The notes under the pieces were generated by a model. It made no database searches and was not told the DNA's origin. It was given only the letters and a program-made list of their open reading frames with translations. Position numbers and translations under genes: made by a program. Shown here in pieces: positions 42,929-52,640 of a stretch of 64,000 nt of DNA. The DNA comes from Bdellovibrionales bacterium (lineage in GTDB: Bacteria; Bdellovibrionota; Bdellovibrionia; Bdellovibrionales; JAMPXM01): the NCBI GenBank assembly GCA_016713885.1, contig JADJOF010000001.1:806001-870000 (forward strand). The letters run 5' to 3'. The number at the start of each line of letters is the position of its first letter. Within the stretch, counting starts at the first letter, position 1.

Positions 42929-45061
42929 CTATTTAATATCGGGTATCGCCTGTAGCGCTGATCCAACCACCGGCCAAACTTTTTTCACCAAGTTTTTCCG
43001 ACCCTCAAATACGAGCGCGCCGAATTTTCCGTAGTGAGTGAGTCGCGAGGAAAGCTCGCTGACTGCTTGCACATCGGCCATCGGGCCCGCGACCCACAAG
43101 ACGCTTTGTCCGTTCGCTGTGGCCATTGCCAATGCTACGAACTGTCGACTGAGATCATAGTCCGTACCATCGATCGAGACATGACCGGCATTCAGTGTGA
43201 CACCGTAGGTGCGAAGCAACGGCTCGATAAATTGTCGATGCGAAGCCGAGTCCCCTAGCAGAACGAGAGTCCCAGTTGAACCCGTCGTCACAGCGCTGCC
43301 ACCGCGATCGAGCACGCTGACGCGGCCTTCGACGGTGCCACTCCAGGCGTCGGCAAAGCCCTGTGCGATGGCGCTGTCCACTCCAGCTGAAGAGTCATAT
43401 TGCACGACGATGGGGTCACCAGCGAGAACGCCGCTCAGAGCGGGTGGGCGTTCCTCACGAGTGAGTTCACGAAAAACTTCAAAGCGAGGATCAACAGCGA
43501 CAAGGTGAACGACCTGTGCTGATTCCAAACAGCTGGTTGTTTCGGCGGTCGTTAGAGAGACCACCGAGCGAGAGGTCGAACCGTCGGCGAGTGTGAACTC
43601 AACAGGGATATTCAGATCATAGAGCGAGCTCGGATCCTGTTGTATCTTCACACAGGTGCGATAGCCCGACTGCCCATTTGAAAGCACGGCCGTGCTCTGC
43701 CGAGCCTCTGCCAAAGTGAGTCGCGCCAGGCCTTTGCGATCGAGCCATTGCGCAAAAAATCCATCGAGGACGGTGCTCGATGCCGCTTCAAAAGCGAGTT
43801 CAAGATCGGACCAGGTGGTCTGTCGGTAAAGATTGTCGCGGTAGAATGTTTGTAATGCCCGCTTAAAGGCGACATCGCCAACGCGAGTCTTCAACATGTG
43901 AAACAGCATCATGCTTTTGTCGTAGCCAACAGTCTGCGTGCTCGCACTATGGCGTCCGCGAAAATCGCGAAGTGGGAAGTCGCGGCCGCCGACGGCATAG
44001 TCCGAGAACCGCGCGAGCGAATTGCGGCGGTATTCGCCATCCTGACCAGTTAAAGACTGTTGCCAGTGATCCGCCATGTACGTTGTCAGTCCTTCGCACC
44101 AGTTGCCACTGGCGTAGTCGACGTAGACAGAGTTGCCCCACCAGTTGTGCAGCACCTCGTGAGGGAGCGAACTCGTAAAAATAAATGGCAAGCGAATCAC
44201 CGACGGACCAAGTAGGGTGAATCCGCCCATGCCATAGCCGGTCTCCCACATATTTTCGACAACGGCGAATCCCGTGTAAGGGTATGGAGCAATCTCGGAT
44301 TCATAGTGATCGATAAAGCCAGGGATCACGTTGAGGTAAGACCGAGCGAGTGTCGCATCTGTTGTATGAAAGTGTGTGGAGATCTCAATTCCCCGATGCA
44401 GGACTTTCTCAACGCTATAGGGCCCTGCGACCCAATCCAGTCCCTCTTGTGGTTTCGCAACAGTCCAAGTCTCGCGGACGTTACTGCCAGCGACGACAGA
44501 ACTCATCAATGTGCCTGAGGTCACCGAGCTCCATCCCGAGGGAAGATCGGCCGCGACTTGAAGTGTGTGAACGCCAAGCGGGCGGGGATACCAGCTGAGC
44601 CCACCAAAAAGCACCAAACCGTCAGCATTTAAAACACTGCCGGTCTCTTCTGATGAGCGTGAGAGGTCGGCGATAAACTCGACATCAAATCCAGTCACGT
44701 TCTCCAGCGCCGTTACCCGCAAATCGCGTGAACCGCTGGAAGCCGGGACTTCCGTTCCGCTGACCAGGGCCGATGAAAGCTTCACGGAGAGCTCAGGCCC
44801 GAGATCAAGTGAAAGCACCTGGCCGACGAGAAGATCAACCGTGTAGTGCGCCTTTCCTGACAGGGTTCTCGTCACAGAATCAACTCGAAACGAAAGCTCA
44901 ACCGACGTCGAAAGCGGTGCGATCCGCGCCGACGCAATATCGCCGACGGCTGCGAGTGAAATCAAAAGCAGAAAATGAAAAGGGCATAGCGTTTGGCCAT
45001 GCCCTGAACTTCTAATCGACAGCCCCGATTTTGGCGAGGCTTTAGAACTGTTAGAAAACAA
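42929..45061 (-). CDS. Secreted M1-like (gluzincin) peptidase; start uncertain
   Basis: Up to 710 residues. The zinc site is P-H-E-V-L-H-N-W-W-G-N near residue 300, with the third ligand in N-W-C-E-G, 17 residues after the second His (classic M1 has 18), and a preceding G-G-F-T-L-L-G in place of the usual GAMEN. The N-terminal half is a beta-sandwich and the C-terminal 250 residues are unassigned. A hydrophobic signal (F-H-F-L-L-L-I-S-L-A-A-V) is present, but the only in-frame start before it is a TTG at 45061 without a Shine-Dalgarno. A strong terminator-like hairpin overlaps this very stretch. Confidence 0.78.
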   Translation of the reverse strand: MFSNSSKASPKSGLSIRSSGHGQTLCPFHFLLLISLAAVGDIASARIAPLSTSVELSFRVDSVTRTLSGKAHYTVDLLVGQVLSLDLGPELSVKLSSALVSGTEVPASSGSRDLRVTALENVTGFDVEFIADLSRSSEETGSVLNADGLVLFGGLSWYPRPLGVHTLQVAADLPSGWSSVTSGTLMSSVVAGSNVRETWTVAKPQEGLDWVAGPYSVEKVLHRGIEISTHFHTTDATLARSYLNVIPGFIDHYESEIAPYPYTGFAVVENMWETGYGMGGFTLLGPSVIRLPFIFTSSLPHEVLHNWWGNSVYVDYASGNWCEGLTTYMADHWQQSLTGQDGEYRRNSLARFSDYAVGGRDFPLRDFRGRHSASTQTVGYDKSMMLFHMLKTRVGDVAFKRALQTFYRDNLYRQTTWSDLELAFEAASSTVLDGFFAQWLDRKGLARLTLAEARQSTAVLSNGQSGYRTCVKIQQDPSSLYDLNIPVEFTLADGSTSRSVVSLTTAETTSCLESAQVVHLVAVDPRFEVFRELTREERPPALSGVLAGDPIVVQYDSSAGVDSAIAQGFADAWSGTVEGRVSVLDRGGSAVTTGSTGTLVLLGDSASHRQFIEPLLRTYGVTLNAGHVSIDGTDYDLSRQFVALAMATANGQSVLWVAGPMADVQAVSELSSRLTHYGKFGALVFEGRKNLVKKVWPVVGSALQAIPDIK
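44971..45005 (-). terminator. Terminator-like hairpin inside the start region of the M1-like gene
   Basis: Read on the minus strand: gggcatggc, loop caaac, gctatgccc (9-base stem, one G-U pair), then ttttcatttt. It is 46 bases after the stop of the barrel-protein gene, where a terminator is expected, yet it lies within the coding frame of the M1-like peptidase. Confidence 0.7.
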
Positions 45062-45665
45062 TGCCGATCATAAAATCGAGCGCTAGGCCGACGCTGCGTC
45101 CGATGTTGGACTCGGTTGTGGTTGTGCCATCGGTGGCAGTTACTTTTGATGAGCCGAGTCCAAATCCGAAGCCGGCGCCGAGGCTCATATTAACAGTCTG
45201 ACCGAACCAGTGATAGCCAACGAGTGCGCTGGCAACGGGTACTGACGCACTTGCTGAAATCGTTGATCCAGAGGTTCGACTGGTTCCACTAAACGTGGCC
45301 GAAACATATTGAAAAATCGGACTGAAATACAGGCTGTCTTTAAAGACGCCGTTCTTATACCAATTGGCACGAGCTCCAATCGATTTACTTTCAAGGCGGC
45401 TAGTTGAAAAAACGCTGTCTGTCGTCATGGCGACACCCCAGTACGAAAACGTCGGACCGAGTGTCCACTGGTCTCCGACTTTGATGTCGACATCAGCGTT
45501 GAAGTAGCCAATTAGCAATCCAAGAGGAGAAATCCGCGCGTTGACTGAGCCCTCTTTTGAGGAGGAGCTCGTCGCGCTTGGGGCATCGCCTTGCGCAAGA
45601 GCCGAAGTGCCGATCGTCGAAACGAATAAGAATGAAATCAGGAAGAGTTTAATCATGCTCTTCAT
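45051..45665 (-). CDS. Outer-membrane beta-barrel protein
   Basis: 204 residues from the ATG at 45665 (or 45656). A signal peptide (F-L-I-S-F-L-F-V, cleavage near A-L-A-Q-G) and a Ser-rich linker are followed by about eight amphipathic strands with Gly/aromatic alternation (S-P-L-G-L-L-I-G-Y-F, L-G-P-T-F-S-Y-W-G-V, S-L-G-A-G-F-G-F-G-L-G), and the end D-F-M-I-G-I-V-F carries the C-terminal Phe for barrel assembly. It resembles general small OMPs; function unknown. Confidence 0.75.
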   Translation of the reverse strand: MKSMIKLFLISFLFVSTIGTSALAQGDAPSATSSSSKEGSVNARISPLGLLIGYFNADVDIKVGDQWTLGPTFSYWGVAMTTDSVFSTSRLESKSIGARANWYKNGVFKDSLYFSPIFQYVSATFSGTSRTSGSTISASASVPVASALVGYHWFGQTVNMSLGAGFGFGLGSSKVTATDGTTTTESNIGRSVGLALDFMIGIVF

Positions 45666-45713
45666 TGAAAAGAAAGACCGGCTAAGGGTCACGCCGTTCG
45701 TGAGAATCTCGAC

Positions 45714-45965
45714 TTATGTCGACGAGGGTTCTGTTAATTTTTTGAAACGCGGCTTAACGATTCCATCGATAGTCACCGTCTCTTTGAACATGGCCGCCGG
45801 CCTGACCCAAAGTCGACCGAGCGGATTTTCGTAGAGAGTTTCATAAACAACCAACGGCTCCAGCGTTTCGCTGTGACGAGAGACTCCGTGTACGCGGTAG
45901 CGCATACCTTTGTAGTGTTCATACAGCCCGGTCTCGACTTCGATCATTTCAGGAGTATTTGCCAT
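45714..45965 (-). CDS. DUF1653 domain protein
   Basis: 83 residues, entirely the DUF1653 fold: T-G-L-Y-E-H-Y-K-G-M-R-Y-R-V, S-R-H-S-E-T-L-E-P-L-V-V-Y, L-W-V-R-P-A-A-M-F and V-K-P-R-F. The domain is widespread and its role is not known. It follows speA by two bases on the same strand, so the two are co-transcribed. Confidence 0.9.
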   Translation of the reverse strand: MANTPEMIEVETGLYEHYKGMRYRVHGVSRHSETLEPLVVYETLYENPLGRLWVRPAAMFKETVTIDGIVKPRFKKLTEPSST

Positions 45966-45967
45966 TC

Positions 45968-47926
45968 TTATTCCGGATCCTCGAGGTATGTGTAGCCCGA
46001 AAGGCCTTCTTCGTAGTGCTTCATCAGGGCTTTCGCTTCATTCTTTGAAAGCGTGCCGCGCGCAATCGACTCTTCGCTCGCGCGACGGATCGACTCGATC
46101 AGTTCGGGGCGACTGTACTGAACCCACGATAGAACTTCCGTAACCGTATCGCCTTCAACGACTTCATCGACGGTGTAGCCTGCGCTCGAAAGAGTGATGT
46201 GCACGGCATCGGTGTCGCCAAACAGGTTGTGAAGATCGCCCAAGATCTCCTGGTATGCGCCGACCAAGAAGACGCCCATGTAGTAAGGCTGTCCGGTGAA
46301 TTCGTGAACCTCAAGGCCGGTCTTCTTCTGCTTGGCAAACTCGCCAGTGGCGTCGATGAATTGCCCGATTTTGCCGTCTGAATCGCACGTCAGGTCGACC
46401 AAGATCGCACGACGATTCGGTTCTTCATTCAAGCGGTGGATCGGAAGAACCGGGAAAAGCTGACCAACGGCCCAAGAGTCCGGCATCGATTGGAATACCG
46501 AGAAGTTACAGAAGTAGGTGTCTGACAGCGTTTCTCGAAGTGAGTTTGCGATGTCCTCAGAGTCGGGGTTGGCGCGCGCGATTTTTTCCATTCGCGTGAG
46601 AATCACCCAGCAAAGATTCTCGGCCTTGGCGCGGCTCTGGAGCGAGAGAACGCCGAAGGTGAAGAGCTGAAGGATGGTCTCTTTGATGTGTAAAACATCG
46701 TGGTAATACTCGTGGAGGTTGTTCTCGTTGAGCTGCTCCATGATGTAGACGAGGTCTTGAATCACGCGGTGATCATCTTTTGACGTCGTTACGGACGGCT
46801 CACGTTTTTGAACTTCATTGATGCCCAGAACGTTGAAAACAAGAACTGAGTGGTGAGCAACGAGTGCGCGACCGCACTCTGTGACGATGTCCGGGTGCGG
46901 AGTGCCGCGTTCGTCGCAGACGCTTTGAATGATTGAAACGACGTCGTTTGCGTACTCTTGTTCATTGTAGTTGATCGATGAATCTGTCGCACCTGAACCG
47001 TCGTAGTCGACGCCAAGGCCGCCACCGACGTCCATGTACTTGAGCTTCGCACCCATGGCGTGAAGCTCTGTGTAGAAGCGTGCGCCCTCTTTGAGCGAGC
47101 CTTTTACACACGAGATTGAGGGAATCTGCGAACCGATATGGAAATGCAGAAGCTCCAGAGCCTCGATCATGTTTTCTTTTTTCAAGAGCTCAACCGCTTC
47201 GACGATCTCAAGCGGAGTCAGGCCGAACTTTGAACGGTCACCCGACGAGTCGATCCACTTGCCCGCACCCTTGGTGTGGAGCTTTGCGCGGAGACCGATC
47301 TTTGGCAGGATCGAAAACTTCTTCGCCGCCTCGATGATCATCGGAAGCTCCGACATACGATCGACGACGATGATTGTATTGCGTCCAAGCTTCTGCGAAA
47401 GAATCGCCGTCTCAATATATTCAACGTCTTTAAAGCCGTTGCAGACGATCAGCGCATTTTCAGTGCCCATCATGGCGAGAACAACGAGCAGTTCGGGCTT
47501 TGAACCGCACTCAAGACCGAGGCGTGTTTTTTTACCGAACTTCACAAGCTCCTGAACGAGGTGACGCTGTTGATTCACCTTGATCGGATAAACGCCGCGA
47601 TACGAGCCTTTGTAGCCCGACTCTTCGATCGCTTTGCTGAAGCACGATGACATCAACTCGACGCGAGTTTTTGTGATATCGGGAAAACGAATCAGCATCG
47701 GAACGCGAATACCGCGTTCCTGCAGGTCCTGCGTGAGTTCGAGCAAATCGACAGACGGACCAGTCGGACCAGATGGAGTAACGAGGACATTGCCCTTTTC
47801 GTTCACGTCAAAAAAGGGACCGCCCCAAGTGCCGATACCGTAAAGCTCTTTGCTTTTCTCGGTTGACCACTCTTCATTGCGATTGGTGGTCTCGCCTCGG
47901 ATGCTGCCGCCGTCAGGTCCCTTCAT
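45968..47926 (-). CDS. speA: Biosynthetic arginine decarboxylase
   Basis: 652 residues, PLP-dependent, makes agmatine from arginine for polyamine synthesis. The PLP lysine is K116 in V-Y-P-I-K-V-N-Q. Further marks are G-L-E-C-G-S-K-P-E-L, F-H-I-G-S-Q-I, Y-M-D-V-G-G-G-L-G-V-D-Y and E-C-G-R-A-L-V-A-H-H. The length and C-terminal helical insertion agree with the SpeA family rather than the acid-inducible AdiA. The hydrolase at 37536 may use its product. Confidence 0.96.
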   Translation of the reverse strand: MKGPDGGSIRGETTNRNEEWSTEKSKELYGIGTWGGPFFDVNEKGNVLVTPSGPTGPSVDLLELTQDLQERGIRVPMLIRFPDITKTRVELMSSCFSKAIEESGYKGSYRGVYPIKVNQQRHLVQELVKFGKKTRLGLECGSKPELLVVLAMMGTENALIVCNGFKDVEYIETAILSQKLGRNTIIVVDRMSELPMIIEAAKKFSILPKIGLRAKLHTKGAGKWIDSSGDRSKFGLTPLEIVEAVELLKKENMIEALELLHFHIGSQIPSISCVKGSLKEGARFYTELHAMGAKLKYMDVGGGLGVDYDGSGATDSSINYNEQEYANDVVSIIQSVCDERGTPHPDIVTECGRALVAHHSVLVFNVLGINEVQKREPSVTTSKDDHRVIQDLVYIMEQLNENNLHEYYHDVLHIKETILQLFTFGVLSLQSRAKAENLCWVILTRMEKIARANPDSEDIANSLRETLSDTYFCNFSVFQSMPDSWAVGQLFPVLPIHRLNEEPNRRAILVDLTCDSDGKIGQFIDATGEFAKQKKTGLEVHEFTGQPYYMGVFLVGAYQEILGDLHNLFGDTDAVHITLSSAGYTVDEVVEGDTVTEVLSWVQYSRPELIESIRRASEESIARGTLSKNEAKALMKHYEEGLSGYTYLEDPE

Positions 47927-47954
47927 GCTTGTCCTCGCCCAGTCCGTCGCATTT

Positions 47955-50357
47955 TCACGACTTAACGATCAGATTCAAAATCCGACCGGCTTTATAAATC
48001 ACTTTGTCCGCGGGCTTACCGCCCATCGCATTTTGAACCGAGGGGACACTCAGAGCGGCCGCGACTGCAGCCTCTTCCGATGCGTCCTTATCGATTTCGA
48101 TGACGCCCCGCGACTTCCCATTAACTTGAACACCTATAGAGACGACCGAGTCGACTGTCAAAGCCGAATCGAATTTCGGCCACGGTGCGAGAGCGACAAA
48201 GCCCTCACCACCCATTTTTTCCCATAATTCTTCGGCCACGTGGGGGGCAAAAGGTGCAACCATTTGCACGAGTGGCATCAGAACCAGTTTGGAGTGACTG
48301 CTGGCTTTATAGACTTCGTTCAACAGGATCATCAGCGCTGAAATGGCGGTATTGAAGGCCATGGCATCCAAGTCATCGCCAACCTTCTTGATCGTCTTGT
48401 GGAGAAGCTTGTTGAGTTCCTCCGGAAGTGCCGCTGAGTCGGCGATCGACGCACCATCTTCAGAAACTGCGGCCCGCCAGAGGCGATCGAGGAAGCGCTG
48501 AACGCCACCGATGCCGTTCTCCTGCCACGGTTTGTCGGCGTCCATGGGGCCCAAGAACATCACGTAGGCGCGAAGCACGTCAGCTCCGTACTGCTCGCGA
48601 ACGCTATCGGGATTGACGACGTTTCCGCGCGATTTGGACATCCGTTCGCCGTCAGGTCCCAGGATGACGCCTTGGTGGGCGAGCTTTTGAAATGGCTCAT
48701 CGTGGCTGACAAGGCCAGCATCAAACAAAACTTTTTGCCAGAAGCGTGAGTAGAGCAAGTGCCCCACGGTGTGCTCGGCGCCGCCGACATAGAGGTCGAC
48801 CGGCATCCAATATTTTTGCAGGTCGAAATCACAGAACGCGTCGTCGTTGTGTGGATCGCAATAACGAAGGAAGTACCACGACGAGCCCGCAGAGCCCGGC
48901 ATGGTGTCGGTCTCGCGACGTCCGCCGTCGGCGTATTGGACCCAGTCTTGATTGCGCGCGAGTGGAGCTTCGCCTTTTTCTGACGGCTGATAGTCCGCCA
49001 CTTCAGGTAAGAGCACGGGCAGCTCGTTCACAGGTACCGTCTTTAGATCGCCGCTGGGGAAGCGAACAACGGGGAACGGTTCGCCCCAGTAGCGCTGGCG
49101 GCTAAACAGCCAATCGCGCAGTTTGTACTGGATATTGCGGGTGCCGATCTTGCGTTTTTCGACCTCCTCAATGGCGCGCTTGAGGGCTGCCGGCTGATCG
49201 AGACCATCCAAGAAATCAGAGTTAACAAGCTTGCCTTCACCCGTGAACGGCAGATCTCCGCCATCGATTACGCGTTTGATCTCAAGCCCAAAAGTTTGAG
49301 CAAACTCATAGTCGCGTTCGTCATGTCCAGGTACGGCCATAATGGCGCCGGTTCCATAGTCGACTAGAACGTAGTCCGCGGTCCAAATCGGGATCGATTT
49401 TCCATTGAAGGGGTGAATCGCATAGGCGCCGGTGAAAACGCCGGTCTTCTCGGTCGCCGCTTTGCGGTCGACTTCCGATTTCGCAGAGGCTTTGGCCTGG
49501 TAGTCGTCGACGCTTGCGCGATGTGAGGCCGGAACGATGCCAGAACCCTTCGTTAGCAGCGGGTGCTCGGGCGAAAGCACCATAAAGGTCACACCAAACA
49601 GTGTGTCCGGACGCGTGGTGAAGATCTCAAACTTTTCCGTCGATCCTTGAATGCCAAAAAATACGTTGGCACCCTCGCTCTTGCCGATCCAATTGCGCTG
49701 AGCCTCTTTGGTGCGCTCAAGCCAATCGACTTTGTCGAGATCGGCTAGCAGGCGCTCAGCGTAGTCGGTGATCTTGAGCATCCACTGCTTCATCGGCACT
49801 CGAATTACCGGATGGCCACCGCGCTCTGATTTGCCATCGATCACTTCTTCGTTCGCGAGAACCGTGCGCAGAGCGGGGCACCAGTTTACGGGAACTTCTT
49901 TTTGATAGGCGAGTCCGCGTTCAAAGAGTTTGGTGAAGATGAACTGGGTCCACTTATAGAACTTTGGATCGCAAGTCGAAACTTCGCGCGGCCAATCGAA
50001 GCTATAGCCCATGGTTTTCAGTGTTGAGCGAAACGATTCGATCGCCTTCTCGGTTGTAACGGCGGGGTGAATACCGGTTTGAATAGCGAACTGCTCGGCC
50101 GGTAGGCCAAACGAATCGTAACCCATCGGATGCAAGACATTGAAGCCGCGGGCGCGTTTGTAGCGGGAGACGACGTCGGTCGGTGTGTAGGATGCGAGGT
50201 GACCAACATGAAGTCCGTAGCCAGAAGGATAGGGGAACATGTCCAGTGCGTAGTACTTGGGCTTGGTCGTTTTGCGCGGATCCTCGGCCTTGAAGGTCTG
50301 CGCTTTTTCCCACCGTTGCTGCCACTTTGCGTCGATTTGCTTGTGATCGTATGCCAT
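47955..50357 (-). CDS. leuS: Leucyl-tRNA synthetase
   Basis: 800 residues of class I synthetase. HIGH-type motif H-V-G-H at 50-53, the leucine-specific Y-D-S-F-G-L-P-A-E-Q, the editing domain (T-T-R-P-D-T-L-F-G and D-Y-G-T-G-A-I-M-A-V-P-G-H-D-E-R-D), the signature R-M-S-K-S-R-G-N-V near 570, and the C-terminal anticodon-binding region with W-E-K-M. The length is somewhat short of the E. coli enzyme (860). It is divergent from the GGDEF regulator. Confidence 0.97.
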   Translation of the reverse strand: MAYDHKQIDAKWQQRWEKAQTFKAEDPRKTTKPKYYALDMFPYPSGYGLHVGHLASYTPTDVVSRYKRARGFNVLHPMGYDSFGLPAEQFAIQTGIHPAVTTEKAIESFRSTLKTMGYSFDWPREVSTCDPKFYKWTQFIFTKLFERGLAYQKEVPVNWCPALRTVLANEEVIDGKSERGGHPVIRVPMKQWMLKITDYAERLLADLDKVDWLERTKEAQRNWIGKSEGANVFFGIQGSTEKFEIFTTRPDTLFGVTFMVLSPEHPLLTKGSGIVPASHRASVDDYQAKASAKSEVDRKAATEKTGVFTGAYAIHPFNGKSIPIWTADYVLVDYGTGAIMAVPGHDERDYEFAQTFGLEIKRVIDGGDLPFTGEGKLVNSDFLDGLDQPAALKRAIEEVEKRKIGTRNIQYKLRDWLFSRQRYWGEPFPVVRFPSGDLKTVPVNELPVLLPEVADYQPSEKGEAPLARNQDWVQYADGGRRETDTMPGSAGSSWYFLRYCDPHNDDAFCDFDLQKYWMPVDLYVGGAEHTVGHLLYSRFWQKVLFDAGLVSHDEPFQKLAHQGVILGPDGERMSKSRGNVVNPDSVREQYGADVLRAYVMFLGPMDADKPWQENGIGGVQRFLDRLWRAAVSEDGASIADSAALPEELNKLLHKTIKKVGDDLDAMAFNTAISALMILLNEVYKASSHSKLVLMPLVQMVAPFAPHVAEELWEKMGGEGFVALAPWPKFDSALTVDSVVSIGVQVNGKSRGVIEIDKDASEEAAVAAALSVPSVQNAMGGKPADKVIYKAGRILNLIVKS

Positions 50358-50409
50358 TGGCGGAGCCTACCAAAGTCTAGCCGAAAATCGAAGTTGAAAT
50401 CGGGAGTTT

Positions 50410-50426
50410 GGCCTGTCCGTCAGGCC
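50410..50426 (+). promoter_or_regulatory. Short inverted repeat upstream of the GGDEF regulator
   Basis: ggcctg and caggcc flank tccgt, 55 bases upstream of the start codon, in the 123-base divergent gap from leuS. It could be an operator or a leader hairpin; nothing else supports it. Confidence 0.3.
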
Positions 50427-50480
50427 AGTCTCGGCTTTCTGGTCTCAGCAGCCGCCCAACAAACTTGTATTCTGTGTGGG

Positions 50481-51449
50481 ATGGGCGAGTCGAATTCACC
50501 GAAAGCAAACAAACGTCAGTTGATTCTCATGGTCGACGACGATCGCGACAATTTGAATCTCGTAGGAGCTTTGCTTGCTCACGAGGGGTACGATATTGCC
50601 CAGGCCGAGTCGGCCGAAGAGGCTTTGGAAAAGCTAAAAGAGATCGAGCCGCATTTGATCTTGCTTGATATCAACATGCCAGGCCTATCGGGCCTTGAAA
50701 TGTTGAAGGTCGTGCGCAATCGCGAAAAATATGTGTCCGTTGTTTTTGTTTCTGCGCGAAACGAAACTCACGATATCGTGCGTGGCCTCGACGAGGGCGC
50801 AGACGATTACATCTGTAAGCCCTTCGAGCCAACTGAGCTTCTGGCCCGCGTGCGTTCGCAGCTTCGTATTAAGGATCTGCAGGACCGTCTTGCCGAGGCC
50901 AATCATCGTCTGCAGGAGCTGGTTGATATCGACGATTTGACCGGTCTCTACAATATGCGCTCGATTTACACGCGTCTCGAGAACGAGATCAACCGCGGCA
51001 AGCGCTACAGTCGGTCAGTTGGCGTCATTATGATGGACATGGACAACTTCAAAGGTGTGAACGACACCAACGACCATCTTTTTGGTAGTTATGTCCTCAG
51101 TGAGGTCGGCAAAATCATCACGCAGAACGTTCGGAACGTCGACTTCGCGGCCCGCTATGGCGGCGACGAGTTCCTCATTGCACTCCCCGAAACCTCGCTC
51201 GAGGGAGCAGTTAAGTTCGCGGAACGTCTGAGGAATCGTATTGCCGAGTACCCGTTCACAAAGGACGGAAAAACCATGCGTCTCACGGCGAGTCTCGGTA
51301 TCTGTGTTGCAATGCCGGGTCTTGTCGACATCGACTCCCGTGGACTCGTGCGGGCAGCTGACCATGCGCTCTATGAAGCCAAAAACGGCGGCAAAAACTG
51401 TGTTAAGAACTACGACCCGTCGCAGTTCTTTGTGAAAAAAACCAGTTAA
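50481..51449 (+). CDS. Response regulator with diguanylate cyclase (GGDEF) output
   Basis: 322 residues from the ATG at 50481; the frame is open upstream inside leuS, which is an artefact. The receiver domain (about 13-130) has M-V-D-D-D-R-D-N, the phospho-acceptor in L-L-D-I-N-M-P-G, and K in I-C-K-P-F-E-P. The GGDEF domain (about 150-310) has D-D-L-T-G-L-Y-N, M-D-M-D-N-F-K and an intact A-A-R-Y-G-G-D-E-F, so it should make cyclic di-GMP. R-N-V-D, five residues before GGDEF, is an inhibitory RxxD site. No cognate kinase is adjacent. Confidence 0.94.
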   Translation: MGESNSPKANKRQLILMVDDDRDNLNLVGALLAHEGYDIAQAESAEEALEKLKEIEPHLILLDINMPGLSGLEMLKVVRNREKYVSVVFVSARNETHDIVRGLDEGADDYICKPFEPTELLARVRSQLRIKDLQDRLAEANHRLQELVDIDDLTGLYNMRSIYTRLENEINRGKRYSRSVGVIMMDMDNFKGVNDTNDHLFGSYVLSEVGKIITQNVRNVDFAARYGGDEFLIALPETSLEGAVKFAERLRNRIAEYPFTKDGKTMRLTASLGICVAMPGLVDIDSRGLVRAADHALYEAKNGGKNCVKNYDPSQFFVKKTS

Positions 51450-51482
51450 ATACTGAAGCAACCAAGGGCATGATGCGCCCAC

Positions 51483-52510
51483 ATGGCATCAAGTGAAAAT
51501 CCACCTTCGGCTCACGCTTTAGAAACCAGTCCTGTTCGGCTGTCGCTTGCGACATGGTCGGCGCTCTTGGCGTCGTGCTTGATCAGCGGCATTAAATTTT
51601 GGGGCTGGCAGGTCACGAGTTCCCAGGCGGTCTATTCGGACTTCCTGGAGTCGATCGTCAATATCGTGGCCGGCATTCTGGCGATTTTGTTGTTCGCTAT
51701 TCCGCAAAACCGGCGGACCGCGACCATCCCTATGGTCATGGCAAAATCGAATACTTCTCGGCCGCCTTTGAGGGGGGGTTGATTGCCTTTGCGGCGGTGA
51801 TGATTTTTTTCGAGGCGATTCCGGCGATCATTGCCAATCGTCCTCTCAACAGCCTCGGCCTGGGTGCCGCGGTTGTCGTGATTTGCGGTCTTGGCAACAT
51901 GGTGCTTGGCAAGATGTTGCAAGCAGTTGGCCGTAAAATCGGCTCGCCGGCGCTCATCGCCAATGGCCAGCATATTTATTCTGATTTCGTGACCAGCGCT
52001 GGCGTGGCGATCGGTCTCGCGCTTGCCTATTTTACGGGCCTTAACTGGTTGGATCCGCTTATCGCGATGATTGTGGGCCTGCATTTGGGGTGGACCGGTT
52101 TAAAGGTGGTCCGGCGATCCGTGGCCGGCCTTTTAGACGAAGAAGACAAAGAGATTATCGAGGCCTTTGCAAATCACCTGAAGACCGTTGATTTTGGAGG
52201 AGTGATACAAATTCACCACACTCGGATCGTCCGGGCGGGGCGTTTTCACCACATTGATGCTCATGCCGTGGTCCCTGAGTTTTGGGATATCGCGATTGCC
52301 CACGACCGCACCGAGGCGTTTGAAGCGCGCCTCATGGAAAGATACCCCCAGCCCGGAGAGCTGCACCTCCACGTCGACCCGTGTCGTCGGGTCTACTGCC
52401 GCGAGTGCGACGCCTCCGATTGCCCTATTCGGGCTCGGCCTTATGTGGCGCGACTGGTTCCGACTCTGGAGTCATTGACCCATCCAGAAGAGCCCGACGA
52501 GTTTAGATGA
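51483..52510 (+). pseudogene. Cation diffusion facilitator transporter, frameshifted
   Basis: The N-terminal part (51483 to about 51700) and the rest (about 51700-52510) lie in different frames. Joining I-L-A-I-L-L-F-A with Y-S-A-K-P-A-D-R-D-H-P-Y-G-H-G-K restores a typical CDF protein, so one base seems to be missing near 51695-51702. The transporter has six membrane helices, A-V-Y-S-D-F-L-E-S in helix 2, H-I-Y-S-D in helix 5 (HxxxD metal site), and a cytoplasmic C-terminal domain with an extra Cys-rich tail (Y-C-R-E-C-D-A-S-D-C-P). It would export Zn, Fe or Mn. It is either a recent lesion or a sequence error. Confidence 0.85.
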
Positions 52511-52573
52511 TCGAAATGTCCCGAAAAAGTCTTAGCCACGACGCGTTTTTTTCGATATGACGGCTTAAGCGCC

Positions 52574-52620
52574 ATTCAATTATTGAATTATTGATTTAAG
52601 GCTCAAAGTTTTGAACTTTG
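52574..52620 (+). promoter_or_regulatory. Two inverted repeats upstream of the small lipoprotein gene
   Basis: attcaa-tta-ttgaat (52574-52588) and caaagtt-ttg-aactttg (52604-52620) are both perfect. They lie in an A+T-rich segment 20 to 65 bases before the start codon. The second may form a leader hairpin; the first may be an operator. Confidence 0.45.
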
Positions 52621-52640
52621 TAACGAATAGGAGAATTCAC

